Source: Sclerodactyla briareus (taxonomy: Eukaryota; Echinodermata; Holothuroidea; Dendrochirotida; Sclerodactylidae). From it: a stretch of 64,000 nt of DNA. The notes beneath the pieces were generated by a model. The model had not been told where the DNA came from. It did not search any database and was given only the letters and a program-made list of their open reading frames with translations. The position numbers and the translations under genes were made by a program. Location: NCBI GenBank assembly GCA_026419785.1, contig JAODTK010005221.1, positions 62,001-126,000 on the forward strand, in the 5' to 3' direction. How positions within the stretch are numbered: position 1 is the stretch's first letter; each line of letters opens with the position of its first letter. Shown here one piece after another: positions 11,667-22,470 of the stretch.

Positions 11667-13098
11667 TACAATAATCATGTGTAATTACCAGAAACCCTTG
11701 AAATGTATTCAGCACAGAGATGCTTGTTATAGGAACAATCTACAGGAGGATATGGCCGATAAATCCTTTCCATGACCATGGTAATAATCAAGCAGATGTG
11801 GATATGGGACCGCGATTTCGGTAACAATCACATCCTGAAGTATGTGTGAGTGTGGCTTGCAGTTTACCTGAAGGGGTAGCTATGCCAAGCCTTCTATGAA
11901 GATGTGGACTTGTTACTCTGTGAAAAGCTTCAGAGGTATAACAAACATCCACACATTATTTTTTTAATCTTCAATGTTACATTTGTCCGAGGGAATTCAT
12001 CCCTGTGTACTTGTGTATTTTTTCTTGAATAACTTGCCCAGAGGAGCCCTGCATTCACCACCATGGGGGATTAGGACCTAGGCTGTGAAGGATGACAGCT
12101 ATGAAGAATCATAGATCACTTTGGTTTTTGACCCTTGTTCAGATGACTAAAGGCCGAGCTTTAATGGTACTGTTAATGCTGTGCTGGACTTGGTTATCAG
12201 GATTACATTCATTGGCTATGAAGACATCATAGAACAGTTGATGTTTATAGCAATGACAGTTTGAAAGCTTCAATTTCGTTGAAAAGGAACACTTGCAGGA
12301 TGCCTCCACCAACAGCTAATGGTCACTGACTATGGAGGGAGATCACACTGACCATAACATTGAAGGGGTCTGACAGCCTAGGTAGGGCTGTAAGGTCTGC
12401 TCCATTTCATTTTGCCTTTATCAATGGATAATATTGATTCATTGGTATGATCTGTCTGTCTGTCTTATATGACAACGCCCGTCATGGAAAATGTTTGGAC
12501 GGGGTCCATTAACAAGGAAAGACAGGTTAATAATAGGTCAGACTAAGCCTGGAGGACTAGAGCAATGCCAGGCGCTCACCAGCCTGTCCAAGAAAAAGAT
12601 GACCAAATATGAACATGCAAAAACCGGGGAGGTCAACTGACAACTGCCAAATAATCTTCAATGAAGAACAAAGTAGAAGTGGGTTGTGGGAAAGTAGGAT
12701 GCCTAGTCCTATTGTTCAGCTCCGTAGTTGGAAATGTGTTAATGCTGGATATAAACTTGCAAAAACTATAAAACAACAATGCCTACGTAAATGATAGGGG
12801 GATCTCGAATGAATGCCAAAATAGCTTTGAGTTAGACAAAATGTAGGTACAACAGCCAATATCTTGAATGCAGAGCTTTCAACAATACTAGTCTTTGCAG
12901 TGCGGTGATCACAGAAGTGATAACTCGAAGAGAAGGAGGCTGAGACTTTATAGGTCAAGGAACAATAGTGGGGTGAGGCGAATTCGCGTTTCGCTAATTG
13001 ACAGGGGATAATCCTCAAGAGGATTATACTGGGGAAGGCCAAGTTGCGTGCTTATTGATTGACAGGAGATAATCTATAATAAATATAGATATATATAT
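11667..13098. other. Unannotated stretch with a short palindrome
   Basis: Mostly unique. A perfect palindrome (ATAATCCTC-AA-GAGGATTAT) sits at 13008-13027, between two TTGACAGGGGATAAT/TTGACAGGAGATAAT words about 60 bp apart, suggesting a small decayed duplication. Small (TA)n tract at 13088-13098. Confidence 0.45.
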
Positions 13099-13292
13099 AG
13101 AGCAATGGGTTCAAAAAGGAGCTGGCTGAAGATATCTGACGAGTCTGCCAGGTGGCCACTGTTTGGCTCTGTGAAATGAAAAGTAGTAGATGGAATAGAG
13201 CAATGGGTTCAAAAAGGAGCTGGGCTGGAGGGGTATAGTCATGAATGGCCAGGTGCCAACTGTTGGCTCTGTGAAGAGTAGTAGATGAATAG
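13099..13292 (+). repeat. Tandem duplication, 98-bp unit, two copies
   Basis: AGAGCAATGGGTTCAAAAAG begins both units (13099 and 13197). Each continues with GAGCTGG, a CCAGGTGCCAACTGTT-like word, GGCTCTGTGAA and AGTAGTAGATG. Copies differ by substitutions and several small indels. Confidence 0.9.
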
Positions 13293-13584
13293 AGGTATCA
13301 TCTCCCTCATTCTGGTTGTTGAACTAGCTTTGCAGAGACCATACTGATCGTCAGAGAGCAACAAATAACTTCCTCACAATGACATAGATTAGTCAGGGAT
13401 GATTGTTTTCATGACATTGGGAAGATGAGGAGTCTATGCTGTTGGTCAATAAGTTTATCATCTTTCTCAAGATTGAGCTACATGGGCAAGCAAATTCGAT
13501 GATATAATTTCGAAAAAAATATTTTTCTTGAGAAGAGCTAGTTCTGGACATAGAGTTGAAATGATAGCAAGTATAAGACTTACT

Positions 13585-13705
13585 GGGAGTACGAACTCTG
13601 GAGTATGAGTAAGCAACAGCCAAGAATGGAGTGTCAGTATGAGTACATCACTACGAGTATGAGTACAAAACTTTATGCTGGCAATAGTATGAGTATGAAT
13701 AGGAC
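13585..13705 (+). repeat. Cryptic simple repeat of GAGTAT/GAGTAC
   Basis: About ten GAGTA words (e.g. GAGTATGAGTA, GAGTACATCACTACGAGTAT) with irregular spacing. The minus-strand frames here are rich in 'YSYS/THTH'-like translations of the repeat. Confidence 0.7.
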
Positions 13706-14529
13706 TACATAGATCGTGAGGACAAGTAAACTGCATTGCATTTTAATGTACTTGTTTGATTTCGTTTCGATTTGAGGCTGACAATATCCTTGAATACTAT
13801 GTGTATATGTGTTCATGAGTAAACTATATTCCATGCACCTCAGTGTAGACATTATCTTCAGATTAAATATTTGTAGCACTACTCCTGGGAATGGGGAAAA
13901 ATTGTCATAGCAGAAAATGATCAGAATACAAATTAAATACGGATTCAATTTAAAAACATTTTTATATGTACAAGAATGATATGTATAATATTTTGCAATA
14001 TAACATGTGTTCTAATAAATGTCTCTGGCTGGGCATTTCCCAATAATTGCGTCACAGAATCTTGTTGTTGGATGAGCGGAAACTAGAGTGTACTTGTTCT
14101 CTTTTACCTCAGCAAGGTAGGCTTTGTGTCACAGGTTAATATTGCATTTGCATCGTTAGTGGGAGAGGTGTGTTTTTTATTCCTTGATGAAGTCAAAGAA
14201 ATTTAGACAGTGGAGACAGCGAGTGTGTGGCTATTGGCTTGTGGACACCATAACTCAACCAACCTAGCATGATAAAGCTCATATTTGGTCTGTGTGTTCT
14301 CCCATCTAATTTTACACATATGTATTGTTTTGGGGTCAGGAATTTCATTTGAGGTTACCACTAGAAGTCTCATAACCTGGTATGATCAATCTTTAACTGT
14401 GTTCGGGCTTTTTTTTTCGTTCAGATGGCTGGAGCCTCCCCCCCCCCCCCCCTCATAATGAGTACTTAGACTAACTGCGTAGCTATCCATCCAATAGAAA
14501 CTTACCATTGTATGTTATAATGTTCTTTT
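13706..14529. other. Unannotated AT-rich stretch
   Basis: Includes T8 (about 14409-14417) and C15 (14438-14452) homopolymers. No exon or repeat family recognised. Confidence 0.4.
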
Positions 14530-15470
14530 CCAACTGATGTGAACCCCAGGGCTCTGTTCTTGGGCCACTGTTTTTCTAGTGTACATATGATATTCATAAG
14601 GCTGTCCCTGATGTTTCCATTAGACTCCTCGCTGAAGACACTAACGCTTTATGCAAATACAACTGTAACCTCTCATGACAAAGGCTCAATCAGGTTTGAA
14701 CAGGTTGAGAAAGAAGAAAGTGGTAGATGCTATAAGATTGGCACTTCATTTTGGAAAAATTAACCTTTATATTGTCAATGCTACCGAGATGGATAACCAT
14801 GTTTGTCCCAATCACTTTGACTTCAGTAACATTAGAATCAAATTTCAATAGAACATCCTAAACAAAGTACTCGGGATTACTCATTGATGACGGATTGACA
14901 TTCAGGAATCATATCAACAAACTCAGCAACATCCTTGTCAAATACGCTGGCATCTTCTATCAAAAAACTTCGTACAATTTTCCCTCATCGCTCTCTCTCT
15001 CTTTAAGTGTTTCAAACACTTGTTCACTCCAGTATTTCTTAGGAGCCGTTTCATACGCCCTACAATACCTAAGAAAATACTGGAAGCTGAACAAGTGTCC
15101 AATATGAAACCTCTACAAACCAATACAGAGCAGAATTCTCAAAACTCGTTTAGAAACCGTAGATTCGCCGCAAACGCCCTCCATGCCGACTTGCAACTTC
15201 TATAGGTTACTGACCTTCATCTATATAAGATGTGCATTTCATCTTCACGGCATGCTGCCAAATATTTTGAACCGTATTAATAACTTCAGAGACAATTCAC
15301 TCACCCGTGCCAACACAAGAGGGGGTGCACTCTTTTCTGTCATAAGACATGCGCAAACATGGAAGGTTCCTATTGAACAACTATTTCAACAGGATTTGGA
15401 TCAATCTACCAGATAACGTGAAGTCGTGTAACTCTCATCCTGTGTTCATGACTAAATTGGGAGAGTGAGG
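14530..15470 (+). pseudogene. Truncated non-LTR retrotransposon RT relic of a second type
   Basis: Begins inside the palm: 'PxGSVLGPLFF' at about 14545-14580, 'IHKAVPDVSIRLLAEDTN' at 14595-14645, thumb-like 'LGLLIDDGLTFRNHINKLS' near 14870-14930, 'AGIFY' at 14950, 'LQxxxxxILKT' near 15110-15150, 'FHLHGMLPN' near 15238-15265 and a 'WINLPDNVKSCN'-like end near 15397-15430. The FADD site reads LAED, so the first Asp has become Glu. Multiple frameshifts. The order matches the C-terminal half of L2/CR1-group ORF2, but the words differ from the copies at 10 and 17 kb, so this is a different lineage. A snapback lies inside it at 15016-15098. Confidence 0.75.
15016..15098. repeat. Imperfect inverted repeat inside the RT relic
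   Basis: Left arm 15016-15043 (ACACTTGTTCACTCCAGTAT...CTTAGG) and right arm 15068-15098 (CCTAAG...ATACTGGAAGCTGAACAAGT) are reverse complements apart from three one-base indels or mismatches, with a 24-bp spacer. The RT protein reads through the left arm only in part, so one arm looks like an inserted inverted copy. Confidence 0.8.
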
Positions 15471-15664
15471 TTTCATCATCCATTAACACCGTACAACTAT
15501 TAAGTTTTGTCATCTGGGTAACATATCATGTGTAGGACTGGTTTCAGTTCAATTAGGCGACCTAATCAATATGAAACATACATCCATATTAGGACTACGG
15601 CACCGTCGCCGAGTGTGGTCATGTTCAGAATGATACAAGCAATAACATTGTTTTTGTCTCGCCT

Positions 15665-15829
15665 GAATGAAATTCCAGGAAGAGACTTCAGCGATCACTG
15701 CAGTGTGTGCGTGTATGTTTTGTAAGTGTGGTCTCGCTTCTTGTTAGCAGGATATCTCCCGAACCGTATACGACGATGGGAGTTGGTTGGTTTATCTGAT
15801 CCTGATTAGATTTTGGTCACCAAAGACTT
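15665..15829 (+). repeat. Superfamily M leading module, isolated copy
   Basis: CAGGAAGAGACTTCAGCGATC, a GTGTGCGTGT tract (15700-15730) and CTTGTTAGCAGGATATCTCC-CGAACCG reproduce the leading module seen at 2280-2360 and 57505-57595. A GATTAGATTTTGGTCACC word matches GATTAGAATTTGGGCATA at 2426. The copy ends where the MITE starts at 15830; no clear continuation was found after 16406. Confidence 0.6.
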
Positions 15830-16406
15830 TAAAGCCTACCTCACACTATACAAAGTTCAACGCCGAACGCTTACTGTCCGCCACGTTGCGGTGGTTGACG
15901 TTGAAGCTCCATGCGCCTTCTTGCAAATTCACGGCGGTCGATTCCCCCAACAGGACCTTTATGTTTTGGAAGCGCACTGGAGGAATTACAGCAGAAGAAA
16001 AAAAGGGGGAAAGAAACACGGGGATATCGTTCATTTCAACGGTCTGTTCATGTGTCTCCGATAATTATTGGAGAAGTTGGACCACTGATAGCAACATGAT
16101 ACTACCGAGTCGAGCTATTTCTCGCCTGCCTATCGGTCCATTGCTTTTTTCGATTTATTGCTGCACAAAACTACGTGGACTACGTGAAGAAAAAAAAACA
16201 CTACGTGAAAAAATTCAAATTCAAAAAAGTTCAAAATTCGTCCGGCCGCAGCGCTGGCTGTCATCTGGTCCGCACCGCAGTGCTAAGGTGTGGTCACTTT
16301 GCCTCCACCTTTAACGGCAAGTATACAGCGACCTGCGATATGACTAGTAAGCTGTTGCGAGCCTTTGGGCGGGATCGCAAATTCCGTACAGTGTGAGCAG
16401 GCTTTA
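15830..16406. mobile_element. MITE, 577 bp with TA target duplication and about 25-bp imperfect TIRs
   Basis: The left end TA|AAGCCTACCTCACACTATAC (15830 on) and the reverse complement of the right end, TA|AAGCCTGCTCACACTGTAC (16406 backwards), match with one insertion and two substitutions, then diverge through AAAGTT/GGAATT. TA duplicates lie at 15830-15831 and 16405-16406. TA targets are typical of Tc1/mariner-like and some other DNA elements; superfamily not determined. The interior is GC-richer than its surroundings and holds a 175-codon frame (15787-16314) that crosses the left TIR and resembles no transposase, so I treat it as non-coding. Confidence 0.65.
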
Positions 16407-16431
16407 CGTAAGATGGTAATTAAGCCTGCTC
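16395..16431. repeat. Hairpin formed by the MITE right TIR and an outside TIR-like copy
   Basis: GAGCAGGCTT (16395-16404) and AAGCCTGCTC (16422-16431) are perfect 10-bp inverted arms with a 17-bp loop. The outer arm resembles the TIR start but lies 16 bp beyond the element end. Confidence 0.7.
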
Positions 16432-17064
16432 CGGTATATTCAATGTTCTAGCGCGTTACGGGATCTTCGGTAGACGATATGCTATGATGACATGGTTTGG
16501 TATATAGACAGGAGCATAGTAGATGAACTGATTATGGATATTCCTACCTTCTAGTCCCCGATAAATTTGACCAAGGCGATCGCCCCCCAGTGTCCTCGCC
16601 CTGTTTGCGCGATCATGAATTCTCTCTTTTAGTCACCATGCCAACAATGACAAGGCTTCCATAAGGGGTGGGGGGGGGGGGGGTGGGGGGTTTTGGCTTT
16701 AATATCCCAATACCTCTTAAATATTTCAACATTCAAACATTTCCATCAAAAACATTTTTTAACAAAAAACACCCTTACTGTACCCCTCCCATATAAACCA
16801 ATTACTTTACTGATTAATAGTTCCCTTCATATTACTGTCTTGTCCCACAATGTAAATGACCCTAATCTAATAAGTTGATCTATTCTAACAAAGAGTATGC
16901 CCTTTATACATCACTACTTCCATCACTCCCTAGTAGTTCACACCCACCCCTCTCACCCACCCCCCTAAGGTTCTTATAATTACTTTCTCGTCTGTTTTTA
17001 ACTCATGAGAACTGGATAATTTTGGTGACCCTAGTTGTCGGGGTTTCTTCTTCCTCCGCTAGTA
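16432..17064. other. Unannotated stretch with G14 and CT-rich tracts
   Basis: G14 at 16670-16683 plus a further G6 at 16685-16690, then AT-rich sequence and a C-rich stretch at 16940-16967. No gene evidence. Confidence 0.4.
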
Positions 17065-18730
17065 TTGGTAATATGTGTGTCGTCTGTTTTAGGTAAAGCG
17101 AACTGCAGAAGCCGCAAAAGTGATAAGTCCTGGTCCTGACGGAGGTTATCCTTTCTTTACTTAAAATCTTTGGCCGACGAGTTTGTCCGTCTTCCACTAG
17201 CTATTATTTCATAAGACTCTACCCAAAGGTATTGTTCCGGAATTTGGAGAGAAGCAAATGTGTTTCACCTATTTTCAAGAAGGTAAACGGTCTCTTCCCT
17301 GTAATTCAGTGCCAGTCAGTCTTACTAGTGTTTAGTCTGCAAACGGTCAAATGGAATCAATCATTCGTCCGGGATCATTGGTTATTAATTTCAATGAGCA
17401 TAGTCGGATTAGAGATTCTCATCATGGGTTTAGGAAGAATTCGTTTCGTGTTTGACTAAGCTCTTGGAATTTATTTAAGATGTTACATGTTGTTCTGTTG
17501 ACAACGGCATGCTGTTGATTAATTTTCCTGGCGACTTTCAGAAGCTTTTGAACAAGGTTCCTCATGAGCGTCCCTTCTTGCTCATGTTGGGAGACTTTTG
17601 TATTGAGGGGACAGTCCTCACAACTAATGATTCGTGAGTGGCCATTCATAATGGGAACCCGAGTTGATCCTTACTGGCGAGAAAAAAGTGGGTCGTCTTC
17701 TAGGCAAAAGGTCACTAGTGGTGTTCCCCAGGGATTCGTTCTTGGGCCGACCCCATCCCGTATATCTGGCGTATATTGCGATCTTGAAGGTTCTGTTGAT
17801 TCAGGTTAAGAGTCGGCAGATTCGATACTAATTTGTATCGGGACGGTTTCGAATGGATTATGCTGCTATTGTTCAAAGGGCCTCTGGATATAATTGCCAA
17901 ATGGTCTTTTCCGACTGGCAAATGTTTTTTTACATGGTCGACAAGGAGAAAGACACAGTTATGCATGTTGGTTTCCAACATCGCAACGCTTCCTTCCAGT
18001 TGAATGGCCGAAATATTCAAGAGGTGGAATTTCCTAAAAGACCTTGGGGTTTGTTTTGATTCTTCTTTGAAACTTCAAGCGTGGTGCCAAGCTGCTAGAA
18101 ATGTCATTGGATTCTGGCCTTGCATTAGACGTCACTTCAGTTTCTTGTAGATATTGTTGTCCAGGCGTTAAGCAACGGTGAGACCCGGCACCTGAGTATT
18201 CTGTAACCACGTGTGGAATTCCTACTTTGCAAAATAGACACGCAGTAATTGAGAACGTTCAGCGTATGGCAACTAGAATGATTCACTGTCTGAAAAATTC
18301 TGAAAGGAAAGATAGGCGTCTCGTCGGTCTACTACCATGTCTGAGGGAATTCGGGGTGACTTGATTCAGGTTTTCAAAATTGTCCATGGCTCGATGGCCT
18401 GTCTTCCCACTACTTCTTTGATTTTTCCAATGGACTGCAAATAGAGGCCACTGTCTCAAGCTTCGTGGCAGCGCTGCAGAAGGTACGTTCGTAAATATTT
18501 CTCCTCTGCAGAGATGATCAATGAGTGGCATTGTCCTTCCTGAAATGGGTTTTGCTCTAAAGAATGTGAATGCGTTCAGACCAGTCTTTATTTATTTTCA
18601 GGAATCCCAGCGGTATTATTTAGTTCGAGTTTTGGTTCATTTTTCTTTCCTGGGTGTTGTGGCTTCGGGGTCGTTTATGAGGAACATTTCCTCCATAGAC
18701 ACCCTAATCACTAAACTAAACTAAACTAAA
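17065..18730 (+). pseudogene. Frameshifted non-LTR retrotransposon RT relic (CR1/L2/Jockey-like), copy 2
   Basis: Homologous along its length to 9990-11666: 'AEAAKVISPGPDG' near 17105-17145, 'FQKLLNKVPHERP' near 17535-17575, 'KVTSGVPQGFVLGPTP' at 17707-17757, 'ASFQLNGRNIQEVEF' at 17985-18032, 'LGVCFDSSLK'-like at 18045-18075, 'RHFSFL' at 18128, 'KIVHGS' at 18378, and a tail of ACTAAACTAAA at 18710-18730. The FADD site near 17811-17835 has decayed. The two copies share direction and 5' breakpoint within my reading precision but have different indels, which fits independent decay and/or read errors. Confidence 0.85.
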
Positions 18731-19009
18731 CATCACACACGTCATCACGCCTCAATCATGAAACAACCTAGCCACTACTAATTATAGGCCAATCACAACA
18801 TGGCAGAGTCACATGCCGGCCCTACTGCTACACATAGACAGATATGACTATGTGAGTGCTACCAGGGAGAAAAACTTTTGTTATTATACATGCTATAATA
18901 TATTGATTTAGCACATCATGCTGGTCCAGCCATGGATCCCAAGACTAAACCATTCTTAAAACGGTAGCGTACAGTCTCTGGAACTTGTTGCAGTAAATGT
19001 TAATATTTG
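18731..19009. other. Unannotated spacer
   Basis: Between the RT relic tail and the 610-bp-unit array. No match to the trailing end seen at 3118 and 59957 was found here, so the array's minus-strand 3' end appears truncated. Confidence 0.4.
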
Positions 19010-22000
19010 ACAGTTTTTGGTCCATAAGTGACCTTGAGATGACCTTTGATGACATACGGTTTTTATGAAAAATGTACCCTTGATCATATGCAGCATGTCC
19101 CGGAATTTCAGTTATATAACAACCAGTCACTAAATGATGCAGAAAGAAATGTTAATATTGGCCGTTTCTTGCCTCGAATGACACTTTGATGACATGACGG
19201 TTTTATGCCCCAAACGCCCCAACAGGATTATGTCATCAGGTTTACACACACCCTATTGCTATCGCCCACCAAACCAAAAGGTATTAAAATAACCTTTAGC
19301 CCCGTTGTAACTTTAAGACCAGGTTGTCAGATTGAAAGCGGGGAGGAGTTGAGTTGGTTTGTCTATGTAGCAAGATATGAACTATCACAGATCCCAAAAC
19401 ATCGACATTCTTATTTCTTTGGCCTCTGTAACTCCTAAAATAAGCACATTTCTTAAAACGACCTTTGACCTTTTTTGACCTTTGACCTTGTGTTTAGATG
19501 TTGTTTGATTGACTGAACCCAAAAATTTACCAGGAACAATCTCTACGAGCCACCCTAGCGCATTCATTCCAACTGTTACTAGCCATTAACCAAAAATTCA
19601 AAAAATTGTGTAATTTATGCCAAAAAATTATTAACTTTTAAATGACCTTAAGGGACCTTACAACTGTTTGTTAAATTTACCGGGATCAAAGGTGTACCAT
19701 ATCCTCCACCAAGTTTCATGAGGAGTCACAATGAACACGCCTACATGTGATTGCAAAAAAGCTATTAAATTAACTTTGAACTCTTTACTACCAAAGTATG
19801 CTGTCCCGATCGAAGCGGGAGTTGGTTTCATCCATGAAGCCACCACAAAGTCGATCACATATCAAAAAAGAACCAGTTTTTTTTTTTTGGGCCCATTAAC
19901 TCCTGTAAAACAAGCACATTTATTCAGACCTCAACCTTTAACCACATGACCCCCGACAGAGGTCAAATTGGGTCAGAGGTCACACACAGCAGAGGTTCAC
20001 ACAATTTATATCACAATGGTGAACCTTCCAGCCTTCACAGGATATTCAATTTCCGATTATGGCCAGAAAGGAAGGGAAAACAGTTTTTGGCCCCTACTAA
20101 GTGACCTTGAAGACCTTAATGACATGGCAGGTAGTTTTTTTATGAAAATTGTAATCTCCATGTGATACATCCACTCCTAGGAGCATTTTACATTCTGATG
20201 AACATGCCAGTGCTGGCGTTGCCAAAAATAATATAATCAGTTTTTTACCCTCCGTGACCTTTGATGACTTCAATGACAGTGACGGTTTTTATGAAAATGT
20301 TACTTCTCCATGTGATGCATCCACTCATAGAAGCATATTGCATCCCAATGAACACGCCTAATGTTATTGCAAACAAAGCTATTAAATTAAACTTTGACCC
20401 CTTGTAACTAACCAAAGTAATGCGTCCGATCGAAGCGGGAGTTGGTTTCTCCATGAATGCAACACAAAGGTCTATCACATATCCAAAAATAACAGTTTTT
20501 TTTTTTTGGCCCGTAAACTCGCTTAAACAAGCACATTTATTCAGACTCAACCTTAAACCACGTGACCACCACCCGAAGAGGTCAAATTGAGACAAGAGGT
20601 CAAAGACATGCAGGTCAACAATTATACTACAATGGTGAACCTTCAGCCTTCAGTCACCGATTTCATTTTTTCCGATTATGGCCAGAAAACAGTTTTTTTG
20701 ACCCCTAATTGAACCTTTGACATGAACCTTTAATGAAAGGACATGGCAGTTTTTAATGAAAATGGTAACTCTCCATGTTATACAGTCCACTCCTAGGAGC
20801 ATTTTACATTCTGATGAACATTCCCATTGCTATTTTGCCAAAAGTACTATAATCAGTTTTTTACCCCTACGTGACTTTGATGACCTTCAATGGACATGAC
20901 GGTTTTTTATTGAAAATTGTTACTCTCCATGTGATTCCACCACTCCTAGAAGCATATGCATCCCTGAACACGCCTAATGTATTTGCAAGAAAGCTATTAA
21001 ATTAAACTTTGACCCCTTGTACTACCAAAGATGCGTCCGATCAAGCGGGAGTTGGTTTCCTCATGAAGCACACCAAGTCTATCACATATCCAAAATAAAA
21101 CCAGTTTTCCTATTTTTTGCCCATACTCCTTAATACGCACATTTATTCAGACTCACTTTAACCACATGGACCACCCGACAGAGGTCAAATTTGAGGTCAG
21201 AGTCACAACATGCAGGTCACAATTATATGAACACTAGTGAACCTTCCACCTTCACAAATTCAATTCTCGATTATGGCCAGAAAACATTTTTTGACCCTAA
21301 AGTGAGCCTTGAATGACCTTTAATATAATGAACATGGCATTTTTAATAATAAAAGTGTACCTCATGTTGATACATCCACTCAGGAGCTGTTTTCTTCTGA
21401 TGAACATGCCCCCGTGCTATTGCCAAAAAGTACTAAATTCAGTTTTGACCCCTAAGTTGACCTTTGCTGACCTTCATGACATGGCGGTTTTTATAAAAAT
21501 TGTTACTCTCCCATGTGATGCATCCACTCCTAGAAGCATATTGCATTCCAATGAACACAGCCCAATGTTATTGCGAAAAAACCTATTAAATTAACTTGAC
21601 CAATTGTAACTACCCAAGTATGCGTCCGATCGAATCGGGAGTTGGTCCTCCTCCATAACGGCCCCAATGTCTATCACATATCCAGAAATAACCATTTTTC
21701 TATTTTTGTGCCTTGTACTCCTTAAATAGGCAACATTTATATTCCAAGACTCACCTTTTAACCACATGACTCACCCGCAGAGGTCAATGATGTCCCCCCC
21801 CCCCCAAGAGGGGGGTCACACACACAGTCACATTATATCACAATGGTGACCCTTACAGCCTTCACAGACATTCACTTCTCCGATTATGCCAGAAAACAAT
21901 TTTTGTCCCCTAAGTGACCATTAATGCAATAGTTACATTGAATGACCTCTGGGGCCTCGTCCCTACTGTAAAACTTCCATTGGGACCATAGATCAACCAT

Positions 22001-22470
22001 CTCCACCAAGTTTTCGTCAAAATCCAACAAAACTAAAAAATATCGCAGAAATTATCAAATTCAACTACTTAATTAGCATATATCACGCCGCCATGCATCT
22101 GATTAAAACAAATTCGTGTACCTTTCATAGTTGTTATATACCGAACGGCATCACCAAAGCATCTATCGATCAAGAGATATCTTGTACACAAGCGTTCTTG
22201 CCAATTTTCCCCTTAAATATCCAAGTTATGCCATGAGGAATGGTCTTTTGGGCCCGAAAAGTGGATGCACATCGGCACTCTTCACCACCGGCGCACCTCC
22301 ACCAGACGGTCCCAGCATGATGTCTTCCACGGTTCAGTGAGATATCAAACCCCACATACGGACAGCCCAACAGACATACAGACATGACATAACAGACATG
22401 AACCACCACACAACAAATGACCACATGTCTCCTCCTTGAAACAAAGTTCAGGCGAACAACAATGGTACTC
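19010..22470 (-). repeat. Large superfamily M element with about 610-bp internal tandem units (minus orientation)
   Basis: The marker GCGGGAGTTGGTTT recurs at 19815, 20435, 21045 and 21635 (spacings 620, 610, 590), with a diverged fifth at about 19338. Each unit also carries CTCCATGTGATGCATCCACT, CACATATCCAAAA, a T-run before GGCCC, AACCACATGACC and CAGAGGTCAAATTGAGGTCA words. The right flank (21950-22470) holds a non-tandem segment, with GCATATATCACGCCGCC and CTTGAAACAAAGTTCAGGCG near 22440-22455. That segment matches the reverse complement of 57490-57960. No protein: the frames are unit translations with stops. Single-base indels dominate the differences between units. Confidence 0.85.

Noticed and set aside
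15787-16314. 175-codon plus frame
   Set aside because: Starts in the superfamily M leader, crosses the MITE terminal repeat and shows no transposase motif.
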